Part shown: positions 23,474 through 33,024 of the stretch, piece after piece | Numbering within the stretch: the stretch's first letter is position 1 | Layout of the letters: every line of letters begins with the position of its first letter | NCBI GenBank assembly: GCA_947500415.1 | Contig: CANMRT010000003.1 | Span: 434,001 to 498,000 of the forward strand | Direction of reading: 5' to 3' | DNA from: an uncultured Roseicyclus sp. | GTDB lineage: Bacteria > Pseudomonadota > Alphaproteobacteria > Rhodobacterales > Rhodobacteraceae | Length of the DNA: 64,000 nt | The notes under the pieces: model-generated | Databases searched by the model: none | The model's input: the letters and a program-made list of their open reading frames with translations, nothing else | Told to the model about the DNA's origin: nothing | Position numbers and translations under genes: made by a program

Positions 23474-24379
23474 ATGACAAGAGAATTAAGCGCAACGGAC
23501 CGGGTGACCCCACGGCACGACAGCTCGGCCACTGAAGGCCGAGTCATCTGGTCACCCGCGAAATCCCTTTGGGTCACCTCGATGGCAGCAATGGGTCTTG
23601 CAGGCATCATCTTCTTCCCATCATGGGAAGCCGCAGGCGTTACCCTCCTCCTCATGCTGCTGACGCTCTGCCTCGGCCATTCCGTGGGGATGCACCGCCT
23701 TCTGATCCACCGCAGCTTCGAGGCCCCGCTATGGCTGGAACACACTCTCGTCTACCTCGGCACGCTCGTCGGGATGGCCGGACCGATTGGAATGTTCCGT
23801 ATCCACGAGATCCGCGATTGGCAGCAGCAGCAGCCTGATTGCCATTCTTTCGCGAAGCACGATGTCGGCTTCTGGCGTGATGCGCTGTGGCAGATGCATT
23901 ACGAGCAAGTTCTGGATCATCCCCCCACCCTGCACATTGAAGACCGTGTCACAAAAGACCGTTTCTACCGGTTCCTTGAGGCGACCTGGCGCTGGCAGCA
24001 GCTGCCCCTTGCCGCGGCCCTCTTTGCCATAGGCGGTATCGGTTTCGTCCTATGGGGCATCGGTCTGCGCGTTGCCCTGTCGCTGGCTGGCCATTGGATC
24101 ACGGTCCATTTCGCCCACACCCGTGGCGAGCGGCCCTTTGTTCAGGACGGCATCGCTATCGACGGGCGCAACCTGCCTGCCCTTGGTCTCGTGACATTTG
24201 GCGAAGCGTTCCACAACAACCACCACGCCTTCCCGCGCTCGGCGCGTATGGGCCACGACGCAAGTCAGATCGATCCCGGCTGGTGGGTGATCCGCAGCCT
24301 CGCGGCCATGGGTCTCGCCTGGAACATCCGCACGCCCAACGGCGTCGAAGCCCCCGAATTCGAAGGAGCCGTCCAATGA
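23474..24379 (+). CDS. Fatty-acid desaturase, first of tandem pair
   Basis: A 301-residue integral membrane di-iron desaturase of the acyl-CoA/acyl-lipid type. Histidine boxes: LGHSVGMHRLLIHRSF (about residues 66-81) and HNNHHAFP (about 243-250). The middle box is unusual, RIHEIRDWQQQQPDCH instead of HRxHH. Four hydrophobic segments are seen. ATG at 23474 has AGAGG 8 nt upstream; an in-frame GTG is 9 nt earlier. It overlaps the start of a close paralogue by 4 bp. The operon is divergent from an ArsR regulator. The likely reaction is introduction of a double bond into membrane fatty acids; position and substrate unknown. Confidence 0.85.
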   Translation: MTRELSATDRVTPRHDSSATEGRVIWSPAKSLWVTSMAAMGLAGIIFFPSWEAAGVTLLLMLLTLCLGHSVGMHRLLIHRSFEAPLWLEHTLVYLGTLVGMAGPIGMFRIHEIRDWQQQQPDCHSFAKHDVGFWRDALWQMHYEQVLDHPPTLHIEDRVTKDRFYRFLEATWRWQQLPLAAALFAIGGIGFVLWGIGLRVALSLAGHWITVHFAHTRGERPFVQDGIAIDGRNLPALGLVTFGEAFHNNHHAFPRSARMGHDASQIDPGWWVIRSLAAMGLAWNIRTPNGVEAPEFEGAVQ

Positions 24380-25320
24380 CCCTCATCGACACTGACCGCG
24401 TCTTTGCCACGCGGGAGACCTCAGCCACCAAGGGTCGCATCGTCTGGGACGCCCCAAAGTCAATCTGGACCGTGGGCCATGTGGCGGGCGGCATAGCGGC
24501 CCTGCTGCTCTTCCCAAGTTGGGGCGGTCTCGCGGCCTTCCTGACACTGGCAGCCATCACCCTTTGCGCCGGGCATTCCGTTGGAATGCATCGCCTGCTG
24601 ATTCACCGCGCCTTCACCGCGCCGAAGTGGCTGGAACGCACACTCGTTTGGCTTGGCACGCTGGTTGGAATGGCAGGCCCCTTCGGCATGATCCGCGCCC
24701 ACGACATGCGCGATTGGCATCAGCGGCAGGTCGAATGCCCGCCGCATCCCTCCCACGGTGCGGGTTGGCTGCGCGATGCGTGGTGGCAGATGCACTGCCG
24801 CTTTGCCCTGACCCACCCGCCCCTGTTCGAAATTGAGCCCGAGATCGCCGAAGATCCCTTCTACCGTTGGATGGAACGTCACTGGATGGCGCAGCAACTC
24901 GTCCCCGCCGCAATCCTTTTCGCCCTTGGCGGCATCGGTTGGGTCCTATGGGGCGTTAGCCTGCGGATTGCCGTCTCGCTGATCGGCCATTGGGCCGTTG
25001 GCCACGCCGCCCATAAGGGTGGCCATCAAGGCTGGGAAATTCGCGGCTTGCCTGTTCAGGGCTACAACCTGCGCGGCCTCGGCTTCCTGACCTTTGGCGA
25101 AAGCTTCCACGGCAACCACCACGCCTTCCCCCATTCCGCGCAACTTGGTGTGGAACGCGGACAGCTTGATCCGGGCTATTGGTTCATTCGCGCGTTGGAA
25201 TTCCTTGGCCTCGCATGGGATGTGAAAGGCCCACAATCCGAAGAACCGCGAGACGGTTTGGCCCGCGTGTCCGAACAGATAAGCGCACATGAAGGAGGGA
25301 TGCTCGATGCGTACACCTGA
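24376..25320 (+). CDS. Fatty-acid desaturase, second of tandem pair
   Basis: A 314-residue paralogue of the preceding protein. It keeps AGHSVGMHRLLIHRAF, the variant middle box RAHDMRDWHQRQVECPPH, and HGNHHAFPHSA near residue 255. About half of the residues appear shared with its neighbour, so the pair arose by tandem duplication and has since diverged. The start overlaps the previous stop (ATGA) and the stop overlaps the next small membrane gene by 14 bp. The two enzymes may differ in chain-length or position specificity. Confidence 0.85.
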   Translation: MTLIDTDRVFATRETSATKGRIVWDAPKSIWTVGHVAGGIAALLLFPSWGGLAAFLTLAAITLCAGHSVGMHRLLIHRAFTAPKWLERTLVWLGTLVGMAGPFGMIRAHDMRDWHQRQVECPPHPSHGAGWLRDAWWQMHCRFALTHPPLFEIEPEIAEDPFYRWMERHWMAQQLVPAAILFALGGIGWVLWGVSLRIAVSLIGHWAVGHAAHKGGHQGWEIRGLPVQGYNLRGLGFLTFGESFHGNHHAFPHSAQLGVERGQLDPGYWFIRALEFLGLAWDVKGPQSEEPRDGLARVSEQISAHEGGMLDAYT

Positions 25321-25705
25321 CGTCATCCGCGGCTGCCTTGTGGCCTATGGGACCTGCGTCCTGATCTTGGCCTTGAGCCTGACGGTGCTTTACGCGGAAC
25401 CGCAGGAGCTGCTTGGCGGCTTCTTCATAAGCCTTCTGATGTTCGGCGGTTACGGATTGCTCGTCCTCATGCCCGTAACCCTGATCGCCTTCCTAAGCTT
25501 TGCGATCCTGCGTCCGCTTTTGGACCGCGCAATCTGGTGGCAAAGCATCCTTGTCGTTTTCGCATGGGCCACCTTGTTGATGTTGGCACTCGGAACAGGT
25601 CTTGGCGGGCTGATCTGGTCAATCGCGATCGGAGTGGTCGCGGGCCTTGCCTTCTGGTTCGGCGCGGCGGGTCGGCGATGGTCTGTTCCGCTGGACAGCC
25701 TCTAG
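25307..25705 (+). CDS. Small four-helix membrane protein
   Basis: A 132-residue membrane protein with four helices (residues about 10-30, 38-62, 78-95, 98-120). No known motif. ATG at 25307 has GGAGGG 7 nt upstream inside the end of the desaturase gene, and the two overlap by 14 bp, so it belongs to the desaturase operon. The function is unknown. Confidence 0.75.
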   Translation: MRTPDVIRGCLVAYGTCVLILALSLTVLYAEPQELLGGFFISLLMFGGYGLLVLMPVTLIAFLSFAILRPLLDRAIWWQSILVVFAWATLLMLALGTGLGGLIWSIAIGVVAGLAFWFGAAGRRWSVPLDSL

Positions 25706-25727
25706 CATCGCTCCCAAGGTGAAACCC

Positions 25728-26573
25728 ATGCGCATTCTCTCGCTTATCATCGCCCTGCTATGGCCGCTGACCGCACAGGCGCAAACCCACTTCGGCTACG
25801 CTGGCATCCTATGCGGGCTTGAGGCTGAGGGAGAGGACTTCGCCGCCGAAGTCGCCCCCTTCACCAACATAGCCCACGTCTGCCCAACCGGAGACATCGC
25901 CACAGATGCCGCCCGTCTCGCCCGCGCGTGGGAGCTTGGGATGACCCCATTGTTCCATGTGGAGCCGTTTTTCTTCTCAGGCAGTCAACGCAGAACCAAC
26001 TATGATCTTTGGACAACTGGCCAACAGTCGATTGCCTTGAGCGGTGTGCCACCCGAGGAAATCATCCTCTACATCGCTGACGAGCCTTCGCTTCGGCGTT
26101 TCAGACCAGCTGAGATCTACGGTGTATTGAACCGCATCCGCTTTGATCTTCCCGCCGCGCGTACGATGATTATCGACGGCTATCGGGGCCCGCGTCATCC
26201 GCCTTTGATTTCCTCAAGCCTCGATTACTGGGGCTTCAATATGTACCTGTTGCATGACCCTGCAGAAGATCCGGAGTTCATGGATTATCTGCAGGATGTT
26301 CAAAACCTGACGCCGCCCGGGGTGGAACTTGTGCTGGTTATGGACGCCACACATACGCCGTTGCACGAAGAAGCCGGGCTGACCCCCGAGGACATGGGCG
26401 AAGTGGCCCGGAACTATGCCGCCCTTGCGCGTGAGACTGAGAATGTCGCGATGCTCCTGGCCTACGCCTGGCCCGGCGGTATCGAATGGGAGGATGAAGT
26501 GGGCACCCGCGACTTGCCCGCATCCGTGCGCGCCGCCCATGAAGAGATTGGGCGCGCGATCATCGGACGCTAG
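25728..26573 (+). CDS. Secreted hypothetical, TIM-barrel glycosidase-like
   Basis: A 281-residue protein with a signal peptide ([16 protein letters not shown], cleavage before QTHFGYAG). The mature part has the alternation expected of a TIM barrel ([71 protein letters not shown]). DEPSLR and the Glu of the final strand could be catalytic acids, as in uncharacterised glycoside hydrolase-like proteins. AAGGTG 7 nt before the ATG supports the start. It lies 22 bp after the membrane gene, possibly in the desaturase operon; convergent with aroA by 4 bp overlap. Confidence 0.7.
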   Translation: MRILSLIIALLWPLTAQAQTHFGYAGILCGLEAEGEDFAAEVAPFTNIAHVCPTGDIATDAARLARAWELGMTPLFHVEPFFFSGSQRRTNYDLWTTGQQSIALSGVPPEEIILYIADEPSLRRFRPAEIYGVLNRIRFDLPAARTMIIDGYRGPRHPPLISSSLDYWGFNMYLLHDPAEDPEFMDYLQDVQNLTPPGVELVLVMDATHTPLHEEAGLTPEDMGEVARNYAALARETENVAMLLAYAWPGGIEWEDEVGTRDLPASVRAAHEEIGRAIIGR

Positions 26574-27925
26574 ACCGCGTTCCCACGCTCCAGCCGGGCA
26601 CCGAGTTCGCGCATCAACGGCTCAAAGATCGGGAAAGACGTCGCAATCGGCCCGGCATCGTCAACGGTGATCCCGTCCTGGCTGGCAAAGCCCGCGCAGA
26701 GGAACGACATGGCGATGCGGTGGTCTAGGTGCGTGGCCACGGTCACACCGCCCTTCACGCCACCCGGCCCGCGCCCGTGAACAATCCACCAATCCGGGCC
26801 GTCTTCAACCTCAACACCGGCCGCGCGCAAACCATCGGCCATAGCAGCGATGCGATCGCTTTCCTTAACCCGCAGTTCCTTGACGCCACGCATAACGGTC
26901 GCGCCTTCGGCATTGGCCGCGACGACGGACAGGATTGGATATTCGTCGATCATCGAGGCGGCCCGTTCTGGCGGAACTTCAATGCCCTTCATGTTGGGGG
27001 AGAAGCGGGCACGCAGGGCGGCGGCAGGCTCGCCCCCCTCGTCACGCATATTCTCGTAGGTCAAGTCCGCCCCCATATCGCGCAGCGTCTCGAACAGGCC
27101 CGCGCGGGTGGGGTTGAGGCCGATGTTCGGCACCAGAACGTCCGAGCCTTCGGTGATCAGCGCGGCACAAACCGGGAAGGCGGCGGAGCTTGGGTCACGC
27201 GGCACCGCGATGGTCTGGGGTTTCAGCTCTGGTTGACCGGTCAGCGTGATCACGCGCCCTTCTGGCGTGAGTTCGGTTGTAATCTCCGCCCCGAACCCAG
27301 CCAGCATCCGTTCACTGTGATCGCGCGTGGCCTCGGCCTCGATCACCACGGTTTGGCCCGGCGCATTCAGACCCGCCAATAGAACCGCAGACTTCACTTG
27401 GGCCGATGGCACAGGCGTCGTGTAGGTGACGGGCATCGGTTCTGCCGCGCCGATCAATGTCATCGGCAGGCGGCCCTGCGCGCGGCCATGGGCCTGCGTT
27501 CCGAACAGTGCCAAGGGATCCGTTACTCGCGCCATTGGGCGGGACCGCAGCGAGGCATCGCCGGTGAACGTCACCGTAATTGGGCAAGTCGCCATAGCCC
27601 CCATGATCAAACGCACACCGGTGCCTGAGTTGCCGCAATCCAGCACGTCTTCGGGCTCCGCAAAGCCACCGACACCGACGCCATGGATTTGCCATGTGCC
27701 ATCGTCATCGCGTGTCACTTCGGCGCCGAAGGCCTGCATCGCCTTGGCAGTGTCCAACACATCCTGGCCTTCGAGCAGGCCCGTCACCTTGGTTTCGCCG
27801 ACGGCCATGGCCCCGAGGATGAGGGAGCGGTGGGAGATCGACTTGTCGCCGGGAACCTCGGCCACGCCTTTCAGCGCGCCTCCGCGATGGGCAGTCATTG
27901 GCTGGGGATCACCGTGGGAGGACAT
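26570..27925 (-). CDS. aroA: EPSP synthase
   Basis: A 451-residue 3-phosphoshikimate 1-carboxyvinyltransferase (shikimate pathway, PEP + shikimate-3-P to EPSP). Signatures: [15 protein letters not shown] (about residues 20-34), [15 protein letters not shown] (about 91-105), [12 protein letters not shown] near 195, and [18 protein letters not shown] near 348. The GNSGTG-type loop fits a class II, larger bacterial enzyme. The start [10 protein letters not shown] was chosen with GGGAGG-like bases nearby; 34 codons upstream are non-conserved. Its usual partners cmk and rpsA lie 4-10 kb downstream on the same strand. Confidence 0.95.
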   Translation of the reverse strand: MSSHGDPQPMTAHRGGALKGVAEVPGDKSISHRSLILGAMAVGETKVTGLLEGQDVLDTAKAMQAFGAEVTRDDDGTWQIHGVGVGGFAEPEDVLDCGNSGTGVRLIMGAMATCPITVTFTGDASLRSRPMARVTDPLALFGTQAHGRAQGRLPMTLIGAAEPMPVTYTTPVPSAQVKSAVLLAGLNAPGQTVVIEAEATRDHSERMLAGFGAEITTELTPEGRVITLTGQPELKPQTIAVPRDPSSAAFPVCAALITEGSDVLVPNIGLNPTRAGLFETLRDMGADLTYENMRDEGGEPAAALRARFSPNMKGIEVPPERAASMIDEYPILSVVAANAEGATVMRGVKELRVKESDRIAAMADGLRAAGVEVEDGPDWWIVHGRGPGGVKGGVTVATHLDHRIAMSFLCAGFASQDGITVDDAGPIATSFPIFEPLMRELGARLERGNAV

Positions 27926-28120
27926 GGGGCAAACGGCCTTTTGCGATGAGTCTTGCGGGGTGGTGATAGACGCGGACGCGGTGGGGGTCCATGGGTGATT
28001 TTCCGGGATGAGCCCAACCGTTTCCAACGCGGTTGCAAGGTTGCAACCCCTTATTAAGCTTTTGTATTTAAATGATTTTCAACAACTGATTAACCGAATT
28101 TTAACACTTTCAACCGCCCT

Positions 28121-28813
28121 TCAACGCCGCCGAAAGGTCAAGTAATGCGGCACGCGGCCTTCGCGCAGGGCCTTTTGCTCATAGCGGGTGGAGTACCAAT
28201 CGGGCCAGGCCACGCGCCAATCGGATGGCGCCTCAGCCAGCCAGTCGAACCCGGCGCGCGGCACCTCTTCGAGGGTTTGGCGCACATAGTCGGGGATGTC
28301 GGTGGCCACGCGAAACTCGGCTCCGGGCTTCAACGCGCGCACCAGCGGTTCGAGATGCTCGGGCGTCACAAAACGCCGGCGGTGGTGGCGTTTCTTGGGC
28401 CATGGGTCGGGATAGAGGAGGAAGGCCTTGGCGATGCTCGCCTCGGGCAAGACATCAAACAGGTCGCGCGCATCGCCGGGATAGACGCGGAGGTTTTCCA
28501 CGCCCGCCTTGCGGATCTTGCCCAGAAGCATGGCAACGCCGTTGATGTAGGGTTCACACCCGATGATCCCGACATCTGGGTTCTGGGCAGCCTGGTGGAT
28601 CAGGTGTTCGCCACCGCCGAAACCGACTTCGAGCCAGACATCGCGCCCACCGAACAGCGCGGACAGGTCGAGCGGCGCACGGTCGGGGTTCACATCCCAA
28701 TCGACGGGGCCGGGCGACAACGCCTCAAGATCTTCGGCCAGGTAGCGTTCCTGACTGTCTTTGAGGTGCTGGCCTTTGCGGCGACCATAGAAATTGCGGT
28801 GTGGGCGTTCCAT
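28121..28813 (-). CDS. trmB: tRNA (guanine-N7-)-methyltransferase
   Basis: A 230-residue SAM-dependent enzyme methylating G46 of tRNA. SAM-binding motif WLEVGFGGGEHL (about residues 59-70), GCEPYINGV near 85, catalytic-site LLYPDPWPKKRHHRRRF (about 134-150), the C-terminal TRYEQKALREGR substrate motif. MERPHRNFYGRRKG is the family N-terminus and fixes the start; the frame extends 43 codons upstream. It begins 2 bp after the stop of the membrane gene, so it ends the metK operon. Confidence 0.95.
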   Translation of the reverse strand: MERPHRNFYGRRKGQHLKDSQERYLAEDLEALSPGPVDWDVNPDRAPLDLSALFGGRDVWLEVGFGGGEHLIHQAAQNPDVGIIGCEPYINGVAMLLGKIRKAGVENLRVYPGDARDLFDVLPEASIAKAFLLYPDPWPKKRHHRRRFVTPEHLEPLVRALKPGAEFRVATDIPDYVRQTLEEVPRAGFDWLAEAPSDWRVAWPDWYSTRYEQKALREGRVPHYLTFRRR

Positions 28814-28815
28814 GG

Positions 28816-29283
28816 TCACTCGCGCGGGGCAGCGCGTGCGGCGCGTTTCATCTGCCCTCGGATCGTGGCCCAGAAGAACAGTCGGTAGACCCCTGCCAGA
28901 ACCAGCGCGAAGAACACCATCGGGATCGCGGCGACTGCCCACTCGCCCCCAATGTCACGCTGCACCTGCTCAAGCGATCCGGGGTAGAGCGACAGGGAAT
29001 AATAGACCACGCCCAAGACGGTCACCGTGAACAGGATTGCGCAGACCAGCGCCAAGAGAAGGCCCTCTGGCCCCCGCATCGGGCGCGCCTCACGGCGGTA
29101 GAAGGATTGCGCCAGGGCGATGGGCGGAAAGATCATCAGTGCGACGAACATTCCCACGGCGCCGGGCCCCGTCAAAAGCGTTTGCGCCATAGATGGCGCA
29201 AATTGGATCATCAGCTGGCTGATCCCCCACAGGATTGCGAGGGAGCCAATCACGGTCAAAAGGAAGCGAAGCGGATAATACAT
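28816..29283 (-). CDS. Conserved membrane protein between metK and trmB
   Basis: A 155-residue membrane protein with four helices (residues about 5-25, 40-62, 78-98, 118-140) and a basic C-terminus (RGQMKRAARAAPRE). No recognised domain. It lies 14 bp after metK and 2 bp before trmB and is therefore probably in their operon. The function is unknown. Confidence 0.75.
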   Translation of the reverse strand: MYYPLRFLLTVIGSLAILWGISQLMIQFAPSMAQTLLTGPGAVGMFVALMIFPPIALAQSFYRREARPMRGPEGLLLALVCAILFTVTVLGVVYYSLSLYPGSLEQVQRDIGGEWAVAAIPMVFFALVLAGVYRLFFWATIRGQMKRAARAAPRE

Positions 29284-29297
29284 GCCCGCCCCGCGCC

Positions 29298-30479
29298 TTA
29301 AAGGGCGCCTTTGATGGCCTCGGCCAGATCCGTGCGTTCCCAAGAGAACCCGCCATCGGCCTCAGGCGCGCGCCCGAAGTGGCCGTAAGCGGCGGTGCGG
29401 GCGTAGATCGGCTTGTTCATGCCCAGATGCGTGCGAATGCCACGTGGGGTGAGATCCATGACCCGGCCCAGGGCCTTCTCAATCTCGGCCTCGTGGACCT
29501 GACCCGTCTGGTGCGTGTCGCAATAGATCGACAGCGGCTTGGCCACGCCGATGGCATAGCTGAGCTGGATGGTACAGCGATGGGCCAGACCTGCGGCGAC
29601 CACGTTCTTCGCCAGATAGCGCGCGGCGTAAGCGGCGGAGCGGTCCACCTTGGTCGGATCCTTGCCCGAGAATGCACCACCGCCATGGGGGGCCGCACCG
29701 CCGTAAGTGTCCACGATGATCTTACGACCGGTCAGGCCCGCGTCGCCATCGGGGCCGCCGATGACGAATTTACCGGTAGGGTTCACGTGCCATTCGGTGT
29801 CGGCTGAGATCCAACCATCGGGCAGTTCTTGGCGAATATAGGGCTCCACAATCGCGCGTACGTCGTCGGAAGACAGGCTTTCATCGAGGTGCTGCGTCGA
29901 CAGAACGATTGAGGTCACGCCGACTGGTTTGCCATCTTCATAGCGCACCGAAAGCTGCGACTTGGCGTCGGGGCCAAGCGCTGGCTCGGCGCCAGATTTG
30001 CGGACATCGGCCAGCCGCTTCAGGACCGCGTGAGCGTAGTGGATCGGGGCGGGCATAAGCTCGGGCGTCTCATCAACGGCATAGCCGAACATGATGCCTT
30101 GGTCGCCTGCGCCTTCGTCCTTGTTTTCAGCCGCATCCACGCCTTGCGCGATATGGGCCGATTGTTCGTGCAGGAGGTTGGTGATCTCCACCGTTTCGTG
30201 GTGGAACTTGTCCTGCTCATAGCCGATGTCACGGATGCAATCGCGCGCGATGGCGTCGATGCGGCCCATGTATTCTTTCAGCTTCGCCTGATCGCTCAGC
30301 CCCACTTCACCGCCGATGACCACACGGTTGGTCGTCGCAAAGGTCTCTGCCGCAACGCGCGCTTCCGGCTCTTCCGCAAGGAATGCATCTAGGACAGCGT
30401 CCGAGATGCGGTCACAGACTTTATCGGGGTGGCCTTCGGACACAGATTCCGAAGTGAAAAGGTAGTTTGCGCGCGCCAT
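29298..30479 (-). CDS. metK: S-adenosylmethionine synthetase
   Basis: A 393-residue methionine adenosyltransferase (ATP + Met to SAM + PPi + Pi). Signatures: [16 protein letters not shown] (about residues 10-25), [12 protein letters not shown] (about 124-135), and the [19 protein letters not shown] loop (about 265-285). Length is normal. The ribosome binding site GGAG lies at the 3' end of a SAM/SAH riboswitch (30486-30531), so translation should drop when SAM or SAH is high. Downstream genes membrane protein and trmB follow; lnt is upstream. Confidence 0.97.
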   Translation of the reverse strand: MARANYLFTSESVSEGHPDKVCDRISDAVLDAFLAEEPEARVAAETFATTNRVVIGGEVGLSDQAKLKEYMGRIDAIARDCIRDIGYEQDKFHHETVEITNLLHEQSAHIAQGVDAAENKDEGAGDQGIMFGYAVDETPELMPAPIHYAHAVLKRLADVRKSGAEPALGPDAKSQLSVRYEDGKPVGVTSIVLSTQHLDESLSSDDVRAIVEPYIRQELPDGWISADTEWHVNPTGKFVIGGPDGDAGLTGRKIIVDTYGGAAPHGGGAFSGKDPTKVDRSAAYAARYLAKNVVAAGLAHRCTIQLSYAIGVAKPLSIYCDTHQTGQVHEAEIEKALGRVMDLTPRGIRTHLGMNKPIYARTAAYGHFGRAPEADGGFSWERTDLAEAIKGAL

Positions 30480-30485
30480 GGGGAG

Positions 30486-30531
30486 TGCTCCATTGTAAGT
30501 CCCGCCCCACGTCAGGAAGCCGTTGTGGGGG
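30486..30531 (-). promoter_or_regulatory. SAM/SAH riboswitch in the metK leader
   Basis: The minus strand reads CCCCCAC, then AACGGCTTCCTGACG, then GTGGGG, a short linker and AATGGAGCA. CCCCAC/GTGGGG form the stem, and the GGAGCA at the 3' end is both the pseudoknot strand and the ribosome binding site of metK, 6 nt before the ATG. This matches the core I remember for the SAM/SAH riboswitch (CACAACGGCUUCCUGxCGUG...AUUGGAGCA), a class found upstream of metK in Rhodobacterales. Confidence 0.92.
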
Positions 30532-30564
30532 TTTTGCGCGGCTTACGCGCGTTTTAGGTCGTGT

Positions 30565-32088
30565 TCAATGGCTGGCGCGCAGCCGACCCAACGCAATTCC
30601 GCCGATTGTGACAAATATCGCAAGGATCATTGCGGGCCAGTCGCCCGTTCGCGCATAGACCGTCGCGGGCAGAGCCGTTGGAAGGCGCGCGTCGATCACG
30701 CCGTCCACATCCATCGGCAGCGCATCGATCACGCGGCCACGGGCATCAATCACCGCAGAGACCCCGGTATTGGCAGCGCGGATCAGCGGCAGACCCTGTT
30801 CAGCGGCCCGCAGCTGCGCGAGGGCGAGATGCTGGTAGGGCATCGAAAAACTGCCAAACCATGCATCATTTGTGACCTGCACCATCCAATCCGGGCGCTC
30901 TACCTGACGGATGTAGTGGGGAAAAATCGCCTCGTAACAGATCATCGGGAAGGCACGCCCGAATGGTCCAAGGTCCATCACCGCCGGTCCGCCACCGGGC
31001 CGATACCCACCCGACAATTGCTGCGCCAACCCGGCCAATCCAAGATCATCGGCCAAACCACGCAGGGGCATGAATTCGCCAAACGGCACAAGGTGATGTT
31101 TGTCATAGACCTGTGCAATGGCGCCATCGGCCTCCAGATGCACCAGCATGTTGCGCGGCTCGATCCCTGCGTAGCGTTGCCCGCCGATCAGGACCTCAGC
31201 TCCGCCTGCAGCCTCAGAAATCCGCGTGCGGGCCTCATCCGAGCTGCGCAGGATTGTGGGCAGGCTGGTCTCTGGCCAGATCACCAAATCAGGCGTGCCG
31301 AGTGGACCTGGCGCCGCCTGCGTCAAACCAAGGCCGCGCTCGAAGAAGACCGGGATCATGTCAGGCTGCCACTTCAGCGCTTGCGGCGCATTGATCTGCA
31401 CGATCCTCAGAACAGGCGCGTCATCAGCCGGGGCCGGAACCGGGCCAACCCAAGGGATTAAACCTGTCGCTAATCCAGCAGCCAACGGCACGGCGGACAA
31501 GGGTGGCCCGAAACGTAGGTAGAGCGCGGCGGAACAGGCTGCGAGACCGACAGCAAGAAGCGTCAAAGCCAACGGCCCCCCAAGCGCCGCCAGCGCCAAC
31601 GCCTCTGACCCAATCAACCCATGGCCCGGCTGCGCCCATGGCAAGCCCGTGAAGACCCGCCCCCGTGCGGCTTCGGCCAGCACAAGCAACCCGGCAAATG
31701 TCAGCGCCCGTGCGGGGCCAGCCGAACAAAACCGCGCGGCGATCCAGCCCGCCAGTCCCCAGAACAATGCGAGGCCACCAGCCATCAGAATGATCGCGAA
31801 GGGCGCCATCCATCCATGGGTTGCGGCATCCACGAAGAACGGCTGCACGATCCAGTGCATCGCCACGCCGAACCAGCCCGCCCCGGCAAACCACGCGCGC
31901 CAGCCAGCGGTGCGTGCATCGGGCGCGCTCGCAACCAGTGCGCAGACCATTGCGAGGGACGGAAATAGCACAAGCCATGCATCGAACGGTGGCAATGCCA
32001 GAGCAGCAGTTCCGCCGCCGAAACTCGCCAACGCCCGACCCTGCCAGCGACCCAACGCCGCCTCAGCGGCGCGGGCGCCCTCGCTCAC
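30565..32088 (-). CDS. lnt: Apolipoprotein N-acyltransferase
   Basis: A 507-residue inner-membrane enzyme that adds the third acyl chain to lipoproteins. An N-terminal membrane part (about six helices, residues 15-210) is followed by a periplasmic nitrilase-like domain. The Glu-Lys-Cys triad is visible in VIWPETSLPTI (Glu near 275), YDKHHLVPFGEFMP (Lys near 335) and FPMICYEAIFP (Cys near 385). GTG at 32088 overlaps the corC stop. Gene order phoH-ybeY-corC-lnt-metK is conserved in alphaproteobacteria. Confidence 0.95.
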   Translation of the reverse strand: MSEGARAAEAALGRWQGRALASFGGGTAALALPPFDAWLVLFPSLAMVCALVASAPDARTAGWRAWFAGAGWFGVAMHWIVQPFFVDAATHGWMAPFAIILMAGGLALFWGLAGWIAARFCSAGPARALTFAGLLVLAEAARGRVFTGLPWAQPGHGLIGSEALALAALGGPLALTLLAVGLAACSAALYLRFGPPLSAVPLAAGLATGLIPWVGPVPAPADDAPVLRIVQINAPQALKWQPDMIPVFFERGLGLTQAAPGPLGTPDLVIWPETSLPTILRSSDEARTRISEAAGGAEVLIGGQRYAGIEPRNMLVHLEADGAIAQVYDKHHLVPFGEFMPLRGLADDLGLAGLAQQLSGGYRPGGGPAVMDLGPFGRAFPMICYEAIFPHYIRQVERPDWMVQVTNDAWFGSFSMPYQHLALAQLRAAEQGLPLIRAANTGVSAVIDARGRVIDALPMDVDGVIDARLPTALPATVYARTGDWPAMILAIFVTIGGIALGRLRASH

Positions 32089-32981
32089 TCCGCCGCCTCT
32101 TTCGGCAGACGAACGCGCAGGCGCTTGATGCGGCGGGGGTCGGCATCGATCACCTCGAACTCCACGCCCGATGGATGGGGCACAACTTCGCCTCTCAACG
32201 GCACGCGTCCAGACAACAGGAAGACGAGGCCACCCAGGGTCTCAACTTCCTCCTCCTCGTCTTCGTCTACCAAGTCGAGGCCAATCTCACCCTCGAACTC
32301 ATCCAACGGCGCACGAGCCAGCGCAAGAAATGCACCATCCTCCTCGCGCAGCCACGGTTGGGCCTCTTCGATGTCGTGTTCATCCTCGATCTCACCGATG
32401 ACCTGTTCGATCAGATCCTCGATGGTCAGAAGTCCATCCACGCCGCCGTATTCGTCGATCACCAGCGCCATATGCGTTCGCTCGGTCTGCATCTTTGTCA
32501 GCAGCACTCCGATGGGCATGGAGGGTGGAACGTACAGCACAGGCCGCAGCCGTTCGGACAAGGTGAACGCCTCATCCTCACCATTGAAGCCATGCTTCAG
32601 GGCAATGTCCTTCAGGTGCACAAGGCCCGCCGGTTCATCCAGCGTTCCGTCGTAGACCGGCAAGCGGGTCAGACCACTGTCGCGGAAAACCTGCACCAGT
32701 TCAGGCAAGCTGATATCGACGGGCACCGAGACAATCTCAGCCCGGGGAATGGAAACATCCTCAACCCGCATCTTGCGCAGGTTCGACATCGACGGCAGCG
32801 GCGGCCCGAATTGCGGGGGCGCAGACTGACTGTCTTGTTGGGGGTCATGGTCTGGCTCTGCGGCCACTGGGGCCGTACCAAACAATCGGGCGAAAAACCC
32901 CGGCCTCGAAGCCGGCGTATCGTCACTCTCAGAGGGCGCGCTACGCGCCGCCGGAGACGACGGATCAGGATTTGAGCTCAT
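32085..32981 (-). CDS. CBS-domain protein, CorC/TlyC family
   Basis: A 298-residue soluble protein. After a Pro/Ser-rich N-terminal 65 residues come two CBS domains (VEDVSIPRAEIVSVPVDISLPELVQVF near 73; PPSMPIGVLLTKMQTERTHMALVIDEYGGVDGLLTIEDLIE near 150), then a CorC/HlyC transporter-associated domain with acidic EEEEVETLGGLVFLLSGRVP. The family is linked to Mg/Co efflux or envelope functions. AAAGGAGCC before ATG is a strong ribosome binding site. It overlaps lnt by 4 bp and follows ybeY. Confidence 0.9.
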   Translation of the reverse strand: MSSNPDPSSPAARSAPSESDDTPASRPGFFARLFGTAPVAAEPDHDPQQDSQSAPPQFGPPLPSMSNLRKMRVEDVSIPRAEIVSVPVDISLPELVQVFRDSGLTRLPVYDGTLDEPAGLVHLKDIALKHGFNGEDEAFTLSERLRPVLYVPPSMPIGVLLTKMQTERTHMALVIDEYGGVDGLLTIEDLIEQVIGEIEDEHDIEEAQPWLREEDGAFLALARAPLDEFEGEIGLDLVDEDEEEEVETLGGLVFLLSGRVPLRGEVVPHPSGVEFEVIDADPRRIKRLRVRLPKEAAE

Positions 32982-33024
32982 GGCTCCTTTCCGAAAACAA
33001 ACCGAGCCACAATTGCCCGTATCT

